Origin: Nanobdellota archaeon
GTDB taxonomy: Archaea; Nanobdellota; Nanobdellia; Pacearchaeales; GW2011-AR1
Length of the DNA stretch: 21,099 nt
Assembly: GCA_018897135.1 (NCBI GenBank)
Contig: JAHILJ010000027.1
Coordinates: 1 to 21,099, forward strand
Direction of reading: 5' to 3'
Position 1 is the first letter of the stretch. Each line of letters starts with the position of its first letter. The notes under the pieces are model-generated. The model did not search any database. It worked only from the letters and a program-made list of their open reading frames with translations, and was not told the DNA's origin. This document shows, piece after piece, positions 1 through 6,719 of this stretch. Both the position numbers and the translations under genes were made by a program.

Positions 1-9
1 AATTAAAAA

Positions 10-201
10 ATGAAATTCAAAGAAATAATTAAAATGGAAGAAAAAGACAGGGAAAAGAAATTAAAAGATTTGAAAATGGAATTAATAAAATCGCAAATAG
101 ATTCTGCGAAAAAAGGAAATTCAAAAGCAAAAGAAATAAAAAAAATGATTGCTCAGATACTCACATTCAACCACTCTAAGGAGGCGTTGAAAAACAAGTA
201 A
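10..201 (+). CDS. rpl29: Large-subunit ribosomal protein uL29
   Basis: Small basic two-helix protein of the 50S subunit, at the peptide exit tunnel near uL23. The 63-aa product has the alternating Lys/Glu helical composition of uL29 and ends in the family's second helix (KEIKKMIAQILT, about residues 41-52). Length is normal for the family. The bases just before it read AAT TAA, which would fit the last codon and stop of uS3, the usual upstream gene, but too little is present to claim it. It is followed after 2 nt by aIF1, the standard archaeal order. Confidence 0.9.
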   Translation: MKFKEIIKMEEKDREKKLKDLKMELIKSQIDSAKKGNSKAKEIKKMIAQILTFNHSKEALKNK

Positions 202-203
202 AT

Positions 204-503
204 ATGGAAATAGATCCAAAAACAGGATTGCCTTTAGGGGCAATAGAATGGGAAGACCTCGCGAAGAGTTCCCAAAGGATTAAGGTAACGACTGACAAAA
301 AACGGTATGGAAAAATCGTTACTGTGGTAAGTGGTTTTGACAATGGGATTGATGTAAGAAAAACCGCAAAAGCTCTAAAAAATGAGCTTGCTTGTGGGGG
401 GACTTACAAAGATGGAGTCATTGAACTTCAAGGATACCATGTCAAAAAAATAAAGCCATTGTTGATAAAACTTGGCTTTGAAGAAGAGTCGATCCAAGAA
501 TAA
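204..503 (+). CDS. sui1: Translation initiation factor aIF1 (SUI1 family)
   Basis: Binds the 30S subunit near the P site and enforces start-codon fidelity during initiation. The 99-aa product has the whole SUI1 fold: RIKV and YGKIVTVVSGFD at about residues 25-46, a helix with the DVRKTAKALKNELACGG segment, and the family signature GGTYKDGVIELQGYH at residues 65-79. Length matches archaeal aIF1. An AAGGAGG-like sequence about 20 nt upstream lies inside the uL29 gene. In most archaea the next gene is rnp1 (RNase P protein), but here the next gene is uS17. Confidence 0.95.
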   Translation: MEIDPKTGLPLGAIEWEDLAKSSQRIKVTTDKKRYGKIVTVVSGFDNGIDVRKTAKALKNELACGGTYKDGVIELQGYHVKKIKPLLIKLGFEEESIQE

Positions 504-521
504 ACCTGTTCAAAAATAAAA

Positions 522-845
522 ATGGAAAGAAAAAAAACAGAAACAAAAGTAAGAGAAACTTCAAAAATAGTTAGAACTAAAATTAAAACTAGAGGTAAAA
601 CTTTTGAAGGAACAGTTATTAAAAAATTCCAAAAAAGAGTTGTGATTGAATTCCAAAGAATGGTTTATGTTAGAAAATATGAAAGATATTCAAAAACAAG
701 AACTAAACTTCACGCTCGACTTCCAGAGGGAATGGAAAAAGAAATTAATATTGGTGATTTAATAAAAGTTCAAGAATGCAGACCCCTAAGTAAAATTATT
801 CATTTTATGGTTATTGAAAAAATAAAATCAGGAGATAAGAAATGA
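522..845 (+). CDS. rps17: Small-subunit ribosomal protein uS17
   Basis: Primary 16S rRNA-binding OB-fold protein of the 30S subunit. The 107-aa product carries the archaeal uS17 core: GKTFEGTVIKKFQKRVVIEF near residue 25, the VRKYERYSKTRTKLHARLP segment that contacts rRNA, then IGDLIKVQECRPLSKIIHF. Length is typical. Its TGA stop overlaps the ATG of the next gene (ATGA), so the unknown downstream gene is probably translated by coupling to it. Confidence 0.93.
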   Translation: MERKKTETKVRETSKIVRTKIKTRGKTFEGTVIKKFQKRVVIEFQRMVYVRKYERYSKTRTKLHARLPEGMEKEINIGDLIKVQECRPLSKIIHFMVIEKIKSGDKK

Positions 846-1186
846 AAGCATTTGAAAATGCCTTATTGTTGTGTGGAAGAAAAAAAACAGAAATATTTTA
901 CCAGTTATTAATTGGAAATAGATTAAACTCTACGAATTATAAAGTTGGAACAAATTATCAAAATTCTTTAAACAATGTATGCAAAGAATATGCGAACAAA
1001 ATTTTAGGAACAACATTAGAACTTGGTATCTGGAATGGGTTAATATTAAATCCTTCTGGAAAAAAAGTTCAAATTAATAAACTAAATGCTTCTGAAGCAG
1101 AATCTTTTTCCAAAAAAGTAGTTGGAGAATTAGAAAAGATTTCTACAGGAAGAGCGTTCATAATAAATAGAGGAGTCTTAAACTAA
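842..1186 (+). CDS. Unknown 114-aa protein inside the ribosomal operon
   Basis: I do not recognise this product. It overlaps the uS17 stop by ATGA and ends 1 nt before uL14, so it is embedded in the operon and expressed with it. The protein is soluble, with no signal peptide or membrane segment. The N-terminal third looks helical. A possible beta region follows around residues 56-80 (LGTTLELGIWNGLILNPSG), then a charged helix around residues 82-101. There are only two cysteines (residues 11 and 47), not arranged as a zinc knuckle. It does not carry the Rpp29/RNase P motif expected of rnp1, which normally lies nearby. It could be a lineage-specific ribosome or biogenesis factor; that is inference from position only. 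Confidence 0.75.
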   Translation: MKAFENALLLCGRKKTEIFYQLLIGNRLNSTNYKVGTNYQNSLNNVCKEYANKILGTTLELGIWNGLILNPSGKKVQINKLNASEAESFSKKVVGELEKISTGRAFIINRGVLN

Positions 1187-1187
1187 A

Positions 1188-1589
1188 ATGAAAGCAATAA
1201 GTGCAAGAGTTACGCCTGGATTGAATTTAGGTGCGAAAATGATTGCAGCAGATAATAGCGGTGCGAAAATTGTAAAATTAGTTTCTGTAAAAAAATCAAA
1301 AGCAAAGAAAGGGAAACAAGTTTGTGCTAAAATTGCAGATTGGGTAAAAGTAAGTGTTAGAAAAGGCATTCCTGATATGAAAGGAAAAGTATTTGATGCT
1401 GTTTTAATTAGACAAAAAAAATCTTATAGAAGATTAAATGGAGAAAGAATTGCATTTGAAGATAATGCAGTTGCTATTCTAAAAGATGAAAAAGGAAATC
1501 CAAAAGGAACACAAATAAAAGGACCTATTGCAAGGGAGGTATTGGAGCGATGGCCAAGTGTGGCTAAAATTGCTTCAATTGTAGTTTAA
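1188..1589 (+). CDS. rpl14: Large-subunit ribosomal protein uL14
   Basis: 50S protein at the subunit interface, part of the elongation-factor binding side. The 133-aa length matches archaeal uL14. Recognisable segments are ADNSGAK (residues 21-27), VRKGIPDMKGKVFDAVLIRQ in the middle, the RIAFEDNAVAIL strand, and the highly conserved tail NPKGTQIKGPIAREVLERWP. It starts 1 nt after the unknown gene, with GAGGAG about 14 nt upstream of the ATG. Confidence 0.97.
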   Translation: MKAISARVTPGLNLGAKMIAADNSGAKIVKLVSVKKSKAKKGKQVCAKIADWVKVSVRKGIPDMKGKVFDAVLIRQKKSYRRLNGERIAFEDNAVAILKDEKGNPKGTQIKGPIAREVLERWPSVAKIASIVV

Positions 1590-1639
1590 AGGCAAAATAA
1601 TAAACATTTTACCTGCATTTTTACAGGACAAAAAACAAA

Positions 1640-2029
1640 ATGAAACAAAAATTTAACACAAGTTGGAAAGCAAGTAAACAACCAAGAAAACAAAGGAAAT
1701 ATTTAGCAAATGCCCCATTACATTTAAAGAAAAAACTTGTTGGTGTGAACTTATCAAAAGAATTGAGACAAAAATATGGGAAAAGAACTATTGCTGTTCG
1801 AAAAGGAGACACTGTAAAAATAATGAAAGGAAAGTTCAAAGGTAAAAAAGGAAAAATTAATAGTGTTAGTTTAAAATTTTCAAAAGTAACTATTGATGGA
1901 ATTTTAGTTAAAAAACAAGATGGCTCAAAAGTTAATGTTAAATTACAACCTTCAAATTTACAAATAATTGAATTACATTTAGAAGATAAAAAAAGGAAGT
2001 TAGAAAAAGTTAAAGAGGAGAAAAAATAA
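1640..2029 (+). CDS. rpl24: Large-subunit ribosomal protein uL24
   Basis: 50S assembly-initiator protein that binds 23S rRNA and lies near the tunnel exit. The 129-aa product has the archaeal uL24 N-terminal tail (SWKASKQPRKQRKYLANAPLH, about residues 7-27) and a KOW motif around VRKGDTVKIMKGKFKGKKGK (about residues 50-70). The C-terminus is a Lys/Glu-rich helix. A 50-nt gap separates it from uL14, the longest gap in the ribosomal block. I see no convincing TATA box or strong hairpin in that gap. Confidence 0.96.
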   Translation: MKQKFNTSWKASKQPRKQRKYLANAPLHLKKKLVGVNLSKELRQKYGKRTIAVRKGDTVKIMKGKFKGKKGKINSVSLKFSKVTIDGILVKKQDGSKVNVKLQPSNLQIIELHLEDKKRKLEKVKEEKK

Positions 2030-2030
2030 A

Positions 2031-2678
2031 ATGCACTTAAAACGACAAAAAGCGCCAAAAAATTGGCCGACAAAAAGGAAAGGAACAACTTTTTTAGTTA
2101 GACCAAACTTTAATCCTGAAAAAGGAATTCCGATTTTAATCTTATTGCGAGATATTTTAGAGATTTCAAAAAACAGAAAAGAAGTAAAAAAAGCTATTCA
2201 TCTTCAAGCTATTTTATTAAATAATAAAAAAATTGTTGATGAAAAAAATAGTGCTTGTTTATTTGATGTTTTAACTATTGTTCCAGCTAAAAAATCTTAT
2301 AGAGTTTCTCTTTCAGAAAAAGGGAAATTTATTGCAGAAGAAATAAAAGAATCAGATTCAAAACAAAAAATTGCTAAAATTATTGATAAAAAAATACTGA
2401 AAGGAAAAAAAGTTCAATTAAACTTAAGCGATGGTAAAAACTTTATTTCAGATTTGAAGTGCTCTGTAAATGATTCTGTTTTGATTGATTTTTCAAAAAA
2501 GAAAATTGAAAAATGTTTGCCTTTTCAAGAAAAGAAAAAAGCTTTTGTGTTTGCAGGAAAGCACTCTGGAAATCAAGGACAGATAAACAAAATAGATTCA
2601 AAAAGCAAAATGGCTGAACTGACTGTTGGAAAAAAATTAGTTAATGTTTTAATTAAACAATTGATGGTTATAGAATGA
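2031..2678 (+). CDS. rps4e: Small-subunit ribosomal protein eS4
   Basis: Archaeal/eukaryotic-type 30S protein with no bacterial counterpart at this site. The 215-aa product starts with the family N-terminus (HLKRQKAPKNWP). An S4-like RNA-binding region spans roughly residues 35-90, with GIPILILLRDILEISKNRKE near its start. A central beta domain follows, then a C-terminal KOW-like segment (FAGKHSGNQGQINKID, about residues 174-189). It is somewhat shorter than the usual 235-245 aa. It starts 1 nt after uL24, with GAGGAG in the uL24 3' end, and overlaps uL5 by 4 nt. Confidence 0.95.
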   Translation: MHLKRQKAPKNWPTKRKGTTFLVRPNFNPEKGIPILILLRDILEISKNRKEVKKAIHLQAILLNNKKIVDEKNSACLFDVLTIVPAKKSYRVSLSEKGKFIAEEIKESDSKQKIAKIIDKKILKGKKVQLNLSDGKNFISDLKCSVNDSVLIDFSKKKIEKCLPFQEKKKAFVFAGKHSGNQGQINKIDSKSKMAELTVGKKLVNVLIKQLMVIE

Positions 2679-3178
2679 TGAAAGAAAATTTAATGAGAGA
2701 AATAAAAATTGAAAAAGTTGTTTTGGGGGTAGGTGGAACTGCAGAATATTTAGAAAAAGGTGTGAAGCTTTTGAAACTTTTAACCCAAAAAGAGCCTGCA
2801 AAAATGATGTCCAGAAAAAGAATTCCTTCTTTAGGTGTTCGTCCAAAATTAGAAGTTGGGGCAGTAGTTACAATTAGAAAAGGTGCAGAAGAATTTTTGA
2901 AAAAAATGTTAATCACAATTGATAATGTTTTGAAAAAGAAGCAAATTAGCGAAAATAATTTTTCTTTTGGAATAAAAGAATATATTGAAATTCCTGGAAT
3001 AGAATATCAAAGAGAAATTGGTATTATGGGTTTTGATGTTACAGTAGTTTTCAAAAGGACAGGAAGAAGAGTTGGATTAAAAAAAATAAAGAGAGGAAAA
3101 ATTCCTGGAAAACAAAAAATTTCAAGGGAAGAAATAATTAAATTCATGGAGGAAAAATTTGAAACCAAATTTGAATAA
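2675..3178 (+). CDS. rpl5: Large-subunit ribosomal protein uL5
   Basis: 5S rRNA-binding protein of the central protuberance. The 167-aa product shows REIKIEKVVLGVGGT near the N-terminus, the ISRKRIPSLGVRP-like loop MSRKRIPSLGVRPKLEVG around residues 44-61, and FGIKEYIEIPGIEYQREIGIMGFDVTV at about residues 91-117. It ends in a helix (REEIIKFMEEKF). The start lies in an ATGATGA junction with eS4. Met1 and Met2 are both possible, and Met7 is less likely because the family usually has a few residues before the conserved REI motif. Confidence 0.96.
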   Translation: MMKENLMREIKIEKVVLGVGGTAEYLEKGVKLLKLLTQKEPAKMMSRKRIPSLGVRPKLEVGAVVTIRKGAEEFLKKMLITIDNVLKKKQISENNFSFGIKEYIEIPGIEYQREIGIMGFDVTVVFKRTGRRVGLKKIKRGKIPGKQKISREEIIKFMEEKFETKFE

Positions 3179-3180
3179 AA

Positions 3181-3411
3181 ATGACAGCAAGTGATTGGAA
3201 AAAAATATTGAAACAATTAAAAAACAAGCCAGAAGTTAGGGCAAAGTTTTTGAAACATTGTAAACCAAAAGAAAGAAAAACAGGAATTGCTGTGAACAAA
3301 TGTGAAAGGTGCGGGAGATTTGGAGCACATATAAAATCATACGGATTAAATTTATGCCGACACTGCTTTAGAGAAATTGCAGTTGAAATCGGATTCAAAA
3401 AATATAGTTAA
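3181..3411 (+). CDS. rps14: Small-subunit ribosomal protein uS14, zinc form, extended N-terminus
   Basis: 30S head protein binding one zinc ion. The 76-aa product contains the C-x2-C pair CERCGR (residues 41-46), then YGLNLCRHCFREIA with the second C-x2-C pair and the typical end GFKKYS. Archaeal uS14 is usually about 50-56 aa. This one carries some 20 extra N-terminal residues (MTASDWKKILKQLKNKP), and no internal ATG would give the short form. It lies 2 nt after uL5 and 1 nt before uS8. Confidence 0.95.
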   Translation: MTASDWKKILKQLKNKPEVRAKFLKHCKPKERKTGIAVNKCERCGRFGAHIKSYGLNLCRHCFREIAVEIGFKKYS

Positions 3412-3412
3412 A

Positions 3413-3793
3413 ATGTCACAAGATATTGTTGCAGATGGATTAAACATGATAAGAAATGCCAAGAAGGCAGGAAAAGAAATTGTAGAAATAAAAATAATTT
3501 CAAATCTCCTAATTGAAATTTTGAAAATCATGAAACAAGAAAAAGCAATTAAAAAATACAAAATAGATGCAAAAGAAAAAAAGATTGAAGTTACAATTGG
3601 AGAACTTTCTGAATGTAAATCGATAAAACCAAGATTTACCGTGGACAAAACACAAATTGAAAAATATAGGAGAAGATATTTGCCTGCAAGAGATGTTGGA
3701 ACAATGATTATTTCTACAAACAAAGGACTTATGACCCACCAAGAAGCAGATCAAGAAAAAATTGGAGGTTGCTTAATTGCATACTTTTACTAA
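3413..3793 (+). CDS. rps8: Small-subunit ribosomal protein uS8
   Basis: Central-domain 16S rRNA-binding protein of the 30S. The 126-aa product opens with MSQDIVADGLNMIRNAKKAGK, the family N-terminus. It contains KPRFTVDKTQIEKYRRRYLP and ends in VGTMIISTNKGLMTHQEADQ plus GGCLIAYFY, as in archaeal uS8 of about 130 aa. The reading frame is open 12 codons further upstream inside uS14, but the family N-terminus fixes the start at this ATG, 1 nt after the uS14 stop. Stop and next start form TAATG with uL6. Confidence 0.96.
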   Translation: MSQDIVADGLNMIRNAKKAGKEIVEIKIISNLLIEILKIMKQEKAIKKYKIDAKEKKIEVTIGELSECKSIKPRFTVDKTQIEKYRRRYLPARDVGTMIISTNKGLMTHQEADQEKIGGCLIAYFY

Positions 3794-4335
3794 TGAAAAA
3801 AGAAATTTTTCAAACAATAGAAATTCCAGAAGGAGTTGAAGTTGAATTAGAAGGAACACTATTAAAAGTAAAAGGACCAGAAGGAGAATTAAAAAGAAAA
3901 TTTGATACAAATAAATTAGTTTTCGAGAAAAAAGAAAACAAAATAAGAATTGGGAGCAAAAAAGCAACTAAAACAGAGAAGAAAATGATAAACACAAATA
4001 CTTCTCATATAAAAAATCTGATTTTAGGTGTTCAAAAAAAATTTGAATATCAATTAAAAATATGTTTTAGCCATTTTCCTATGACTGTTGAACTTCAAGG
4101 AGAAAAGGCAATTGTAAAAAACTTTTTAGGAGAAAAAATTCCAAGAAAATTAAAGATACCAAAAGGAGTTGATATTAAAATTGAGAAACAGAACATAAAT
4201 ATTTCTTCTTGTAATAAAGAACTTGCAGGACAAGCAGCAGCAAATTTTGAAATAGCAACAAAAATTAGAAAAAGAGACCGAAGAGTTTTCCAAGATGGTA
4301 TTTTCATGATAAATAAAGCAGGGAAGGAAATATAA
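3793..4335 (+). CDS. rpl6: Large-subunit ribosomal protein uL6
   Basis: 50S protein near the sarcin-ricin loop, made of two copies of a similar alpha/beta fold. The 180-aa product shows the first repeat (IEIPEGVEVELEGTLLKVKGPEGEL, about residues 8-32), the second (FPMTVELQGEKAIVKNFLGEK followed by IPRKLKIPKGVDI), and the archaeal C-terminal signature RDRRVFQDGIFM. The start is the ATG of a TAATG junction with uS8. An in-frame ATG 24 nt upstream lies inside uS8 and would add only residues foreign to the family. Confidence 0.96.
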   Translation: MKKEIFQTIEIPEGVEVELEGTLLKVKGPEGELKRKFDTNKLVFEKKENKIRIGSKKATKTEKKMINTNTSHIKNLILGVQKKFEYQLKICFSHFPMTVELQGEKAIVKNFLGEKIPRKLKIPKGVDIKIEKQNINISSCNKELAGQAAANFEIATKIRKRDRRVFQDGIFMINKAGKEI

Positions 4336-4733
4336 TGGTAAAATTTTTAAGAAGAACTTCAGATCGATATTCAAAACTTGGAAAAGGAAGGAAGAAAAAA
4401 CAGATTTGGAGAAGACCAACAGGAAGGGATAATAAAATGCGGGAAAAAAGAAGGGGATATCCTGCAATAGTAAGTATTGGACATAAAAAAGAAAGTTCAA
4501 AAGAAAAAAAATTAGTTATTGTTAGGAACCTTAATGATTTAAAAAAAATAAAAGAAAAAGAAATGATTTTAATTGGAAAAATTGGAATGAAAAATAAATT
4601 AGAAATTTTGAAAAAAGCAAAAGAAATGAAAATTGTTGTTTATGAAACAAACATTGACAAATTTTTGAAAAAAAATAGAAAAATAGAAAAAATTGTTGAA
4701 ATCAAAAAACAACCAAAGGAGAAAAAGAAATGA
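4335..4733 (+). CDS. rpl32e: Large-subunit ribosomal protein eL32
   Basis: Archaeal/eukaryotic 50S protein. The 132-aa product begins with FLRRTSDRYSKLGKGRKKK and contains IWRRPTGRDNKMREKRRGYP around residues 24-43, the hallmark basic block of eL32, followed by VSIGHKK. A Rossmann-like half comes next (ILIGKIGMKNKLEILKKAKEM) and a Lys-rich tail. Length equals the family norm. It shares a TAATG junction with uL6 and overlaps eL19 by 4 nt. Confidence 0.95.
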   Translation: MVKFLRRTSDRYSKLGKGRKKKQIWRRPTGRDNKMREKRRGYPAIVSIGHKKESSKEKKLVIVRNLNDLKKIKEKEMILIGKIGMKNKLEILKKAKEMKIVVYETNIDKFLKKNRKIEKIVEIKKQPKEKKK

Positions 4734-5137
4734 ATTTAAGAAAAAAAAAGGAATTAGCCTCAAGGACTCTTGGAGTTGGAAAAAAAAGAATTACATTCGT
4801 AGAGCCGAGGCTTGATGAAATAAAGGAAGCAATAACAAAGCAAGATATTCGGGATTTGAAAAAAGATGGAGCAATTGTTATAAACAAAATTAGTGGAAGA
4901 ACAAAAAATTTAAAAGTAAAGGTTAAAAGAAGCGTCGGGAATATTAGGAAAAAAGTGAATAAAAGAAAAAAAGTATATGTAATTTTGACAAGAAAGTTAA
5001 GAAAACATGTTGCAAGTGAAAAAAGATCTGGCGGACTTTCAAGAGAAGACACAAAAGAAATAAGGAAAAAAATTAGAAATCGAATGTTTAAAAGTAAAGC
5101 TCATCTTAAAGAACATATTGGAGGATTAAAAGAATGA
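4730..5137 (+). CDS. rpl19e: Large-subunit ribosomal protein eL19
   Basis: Archaeal/eukaryotic 50S protein with a long C-terminal helix reaching the subunit interface. In the 135-aa product LASRTLGVGKKRI, RLDEIKEAITKQDIRDLKKDGAI (about residues 27-49) and a very basic stretch RTKNLKVKVKR are typical. The RKLRKHVASEKRSGGLS and IRNRMFKSKAHLKEHI segments match the C-terminal half. It is slightly shorter than the usual 147-150 aa. AAGGAG sits about 10 nt upstream of the ATG inside eL32. Its 3' end overlaps uL18 by 4 nt. Confidence 0.95.
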   Translation: MNLRKKKELASRTLGVGKKRITFVEPRLDEIKEAITKQDIRDLKKDGAIVINKISGRTKNLKVKVKRSVGNIRKKVNKRKKVYVILTRKLRKHVASEKRSGGLSREDTKEIRKKIRNRMFKSKAHLKEHIGGLKE

Positions 5138-5619
5138 GAACTATAAAAAGAAGAAGAAAAGAAAATAAAACAGATTATGCAAAAAGAATTAAGTTCCTTA
5201 AAAGTGAGAAACCGAGAATTGTTTTCAGGAAAACAAATCGGTATTTTATAGCACAATATGTTTTGAGCGAAGAAGCAAAAGATAAAATAATTTTTGGAAT
5301 GAATTCTAAACAATTGTTAAAATTTGGTTGGCCAAAAGAATCTTCAAACTCTCTTAAAGCAATACCTGCAGCATACTTGTTTGGTCTTTTATTTGGGAAA
5401 AACATTTTAGATAAAAAATTAGAAACACCAATTATTGATTTTGGGATGCAAAGAGTTTTACATAAAACAAAACTTTTCGGATTTTTAAAAGGATTAAAAG
5501 ATTCTAAGATGGAAATTGAATGCGACGAAGAAAAATTCCCAGAAGAAGAAAGAATTAAAGGTTCATCGTTAAAAAACAAAATAAATTTTGAAGAAATTAA
5601 ATTAAAAATAAACAAATAA
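5134..5619 (+). CDS. rpl18: Large-subunit ribosomal protein uL18, short form
   Basis: 5S rRNA-binding protein that works with uL5 in the central protuberance. The 161-aa product shows RRRRE-type basic start (TIKRRRKENKTDYAKRIKFL), PRIVFRKTNRYFIAQYV (about residues 28-44), PAAYLFGLLFGKNIL and IIDFGMQRVLHKTKLFGFLKG, all in family order, then the PEEERIKGSSL region. Archaeal uL18 commonly runs to about 190-200 aa, so the C-terminal extension is reduced here. GGAGG inside the eL19 3' end lies about 9 nt before the ATG. Confidence 0.94.
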   Translation: MRTIKRRRKENKTDYAKRIKFLKSEKPRIVFRKTNRYFIAQYVLSEEAKDKIIFGMNSKQLLKFGWPKESSNSLKAIPAAYLFGLLFGKNILDKKLETPIIDFGMQRVLHKTKLFGFLKGLKDSKMEIECDEEKFPEEERIKGSSLKNKINFEEIKLKINK

Positions 5620-5620
5620 A

Positions 5621-6361
5621 ATGGAAGAAAAAAATAAACCTGCTGAAAAAGTAGAAATTAAAAAAGAAAGAAACCAAGGACAAAAAAGAGGAAGGAGAAA
5701 AGAAATTACGCGAGAAGAAATTGTAGAGGCGTGGGACCCTAAAACAAAACTTGGGAAAGATGTTAAAACAGGAAAGATAAAAGATTTAGATTTAATACTT
5801 GATGGTAAAATGAAAATTCTGGAACCAGAAATTGTAGATTCTTTGATTCATCTAAAATCAGATTTGCTTTCTATTGGACAGTCCAAAGGAAAGTTTGGGG
5901 GGGGAAAAAGAAGAGCTTGGAGACAAACTCAAAGAAAAACAAAAGAAGGAAATGTCCCAACTTTTTCAACACTTGCTGTTGTTGGAGATGAAAATGGACA
6001 TGTTGGTATTGGCTCTGGAAAATCTATGGAAACTTTGCCTGCTCGAGATAAAGCAATAAGAAAAGCAAAATTAAATGTTATAAAAGTTGTTAGAGGAGAT
6101 GGTAGTTTTGATAGTGTTGGTGGCGGAAATGCAAGTATTCCATTTAAAGTAGAAGGAAAATCAGGAAGCGTGAAAATAATTTTATATCCTGCAGCTCCGG
6201 GAACAGGTTTGGTGATTGCAAATGAATTGAAAAAAATTTTAAAACTTGCAGGAATTTTTGATATTTATAGTAAAACTTTTGGTAAAAAAAGAACAACTTT
6301 TAATTTAATAAAAGCGTGCGTGCAAGCATTGGAAAAAACAAATTTGGGAGGAGAAAAATGA
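5621..6361 (+). CDS. rps5: Small-subunit ribosomal protein uS5
   Basis: 30S protein near the mRNA entry channel, important for decoding accuracy. The 246-aa product has a charged archaeal N-terminal extension (about 50 residues), the dsRBD-like half with EIVDSLIHLKSDLLSIGQ and KRRAWRQTQRKTKEGN, then FSTLAVVGDENGHVGIGSGK (about residues 112-131). The C-terminal half contains NVIKVVRGDGSF, PFKVEGKSGSVKIILYPAAP and GLVIANELKKILKLAGI. The segment encoding GGG before KRRAW contains an unbroken run of eight G (5897-5904), striking in such AT-rich DNA. It overlaps uL30 by 4 nt. Confidence 0.95.
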   Translation: MEEKNKPAEKVEIKKERNQGQKRGRRKEITREEIVEAWDPKTKLGKDVKTGKIKDLDLILDGKMKILEPEIVDSLIHLKSDLLSIGQSKGKFGGGKRRAWRQTQRKTKEGNVPTFSTLAVVGDENGHVGIGSGKSMETLPARDKAIRKAKLNVIKVVRGDGSFDSVGGGNASIPFKVEGKSGSVKIILYPAAPGTGLVIANELKKILKLAGIFDIYSKTFGKKRTTFNLIKACVQALEKTNLGGEK

Positions 6362-6705
6362 TTTGCATTATTAGAATAGCCGGACAAGTTGGATTAAATC
6401 AAGATATTAAAGAAACTTTATACAGATTAAGAATTAGAAGAAAATATGCTTGTGTTGTTTTAGATAAACCTACAAAAGAACAACTTGGAATGGTAAAAAA
6501 GGTTCAAGATTTTGTTGCATATAGAGAAATAAGCAAAGAAACTTTTGAAAAATTAGTTAAAGCTCGTGGAAAAAAAGGAAAGGAATTTTTTAGATTGCAC
6601 CCTCCACGAAAAGGAATTGATAGTAAAAAACATTTTGGGGTTCAAAAAGGTGTTTTAGGAAATAACAAAGGAAAAATAAATGAATTAGTTGAGAGGATGT
6701 TATAG
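6358..6705 (+). CDS. rpl30: Large-subunit ribosomal protein uL30, internally shortened
   Basis: 50S protein with a ferredoxin-like fold. The 115-aa product starts MICIIRIAGQVGLNQDIKETL, continues LRIRRKYACVVLD, and keeps the archaeal C-terminal signature FRLHPPRKG plus INELVERML. Archaeal uL30 is usually around 150 aa. The roughly 40-residue helical insert that normally lies between the KLVKARG-type segment and FRLHPPRKG is missing. The start is set by GGGAGGAG 7 nt upstream and by the family N-terminus. An upstream in-frame ATG lies within uS5 and is not needed. Confidence 0.93.
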   Translation: MICIIRIAGQVGLNQDIKETLYRLRIRRKYACVVLDKPTKEQLGMVKKVQDFVAYREISKETFEKLVKARGKKGKEFFRLHPPRKGIDSKKHFGVQKGVLGNNKGKINELVERML

Positions 6706-6719
6706 TAAAAATTTTTAAA

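Noticed and set aside
1590..1639. Weak hairpin (CCTG...CAGG) and near-repeat of TTTTAC in the gap before uL24, considered as terminator, promoter or autoregulatory site.
   Set aside because: The stem is only 4 bp, there is no TATA box at the expected distance, and no T-run follows. Base composition explains it.
1621..2088. Long minus-strand open frame (155 aa) opposite uL24 and the start of eS4.
   Set aside because: It is antisense to certain ribosomal genes. The product is a Phe/Leu/Ser-rich mirror of Lys/Glu/Asn codons, with no family features.
5874..6059. Alternative-frame 61-codon frame spanning the G8 tract in uS5.
   Set aside because: It lies wholly inside a well-conserved uS5 and has no ribosome-binding site or recognisable domain. 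It is kept only as context for the G-run finding.
6706..6717. Perfect 12-bp palindrome TAAAAATTTTTA before uL15.
   Set aside because: It is made only of A and T runs in AT-rich DNA and is too close to the start codon to be a TATA box. It has no other support.
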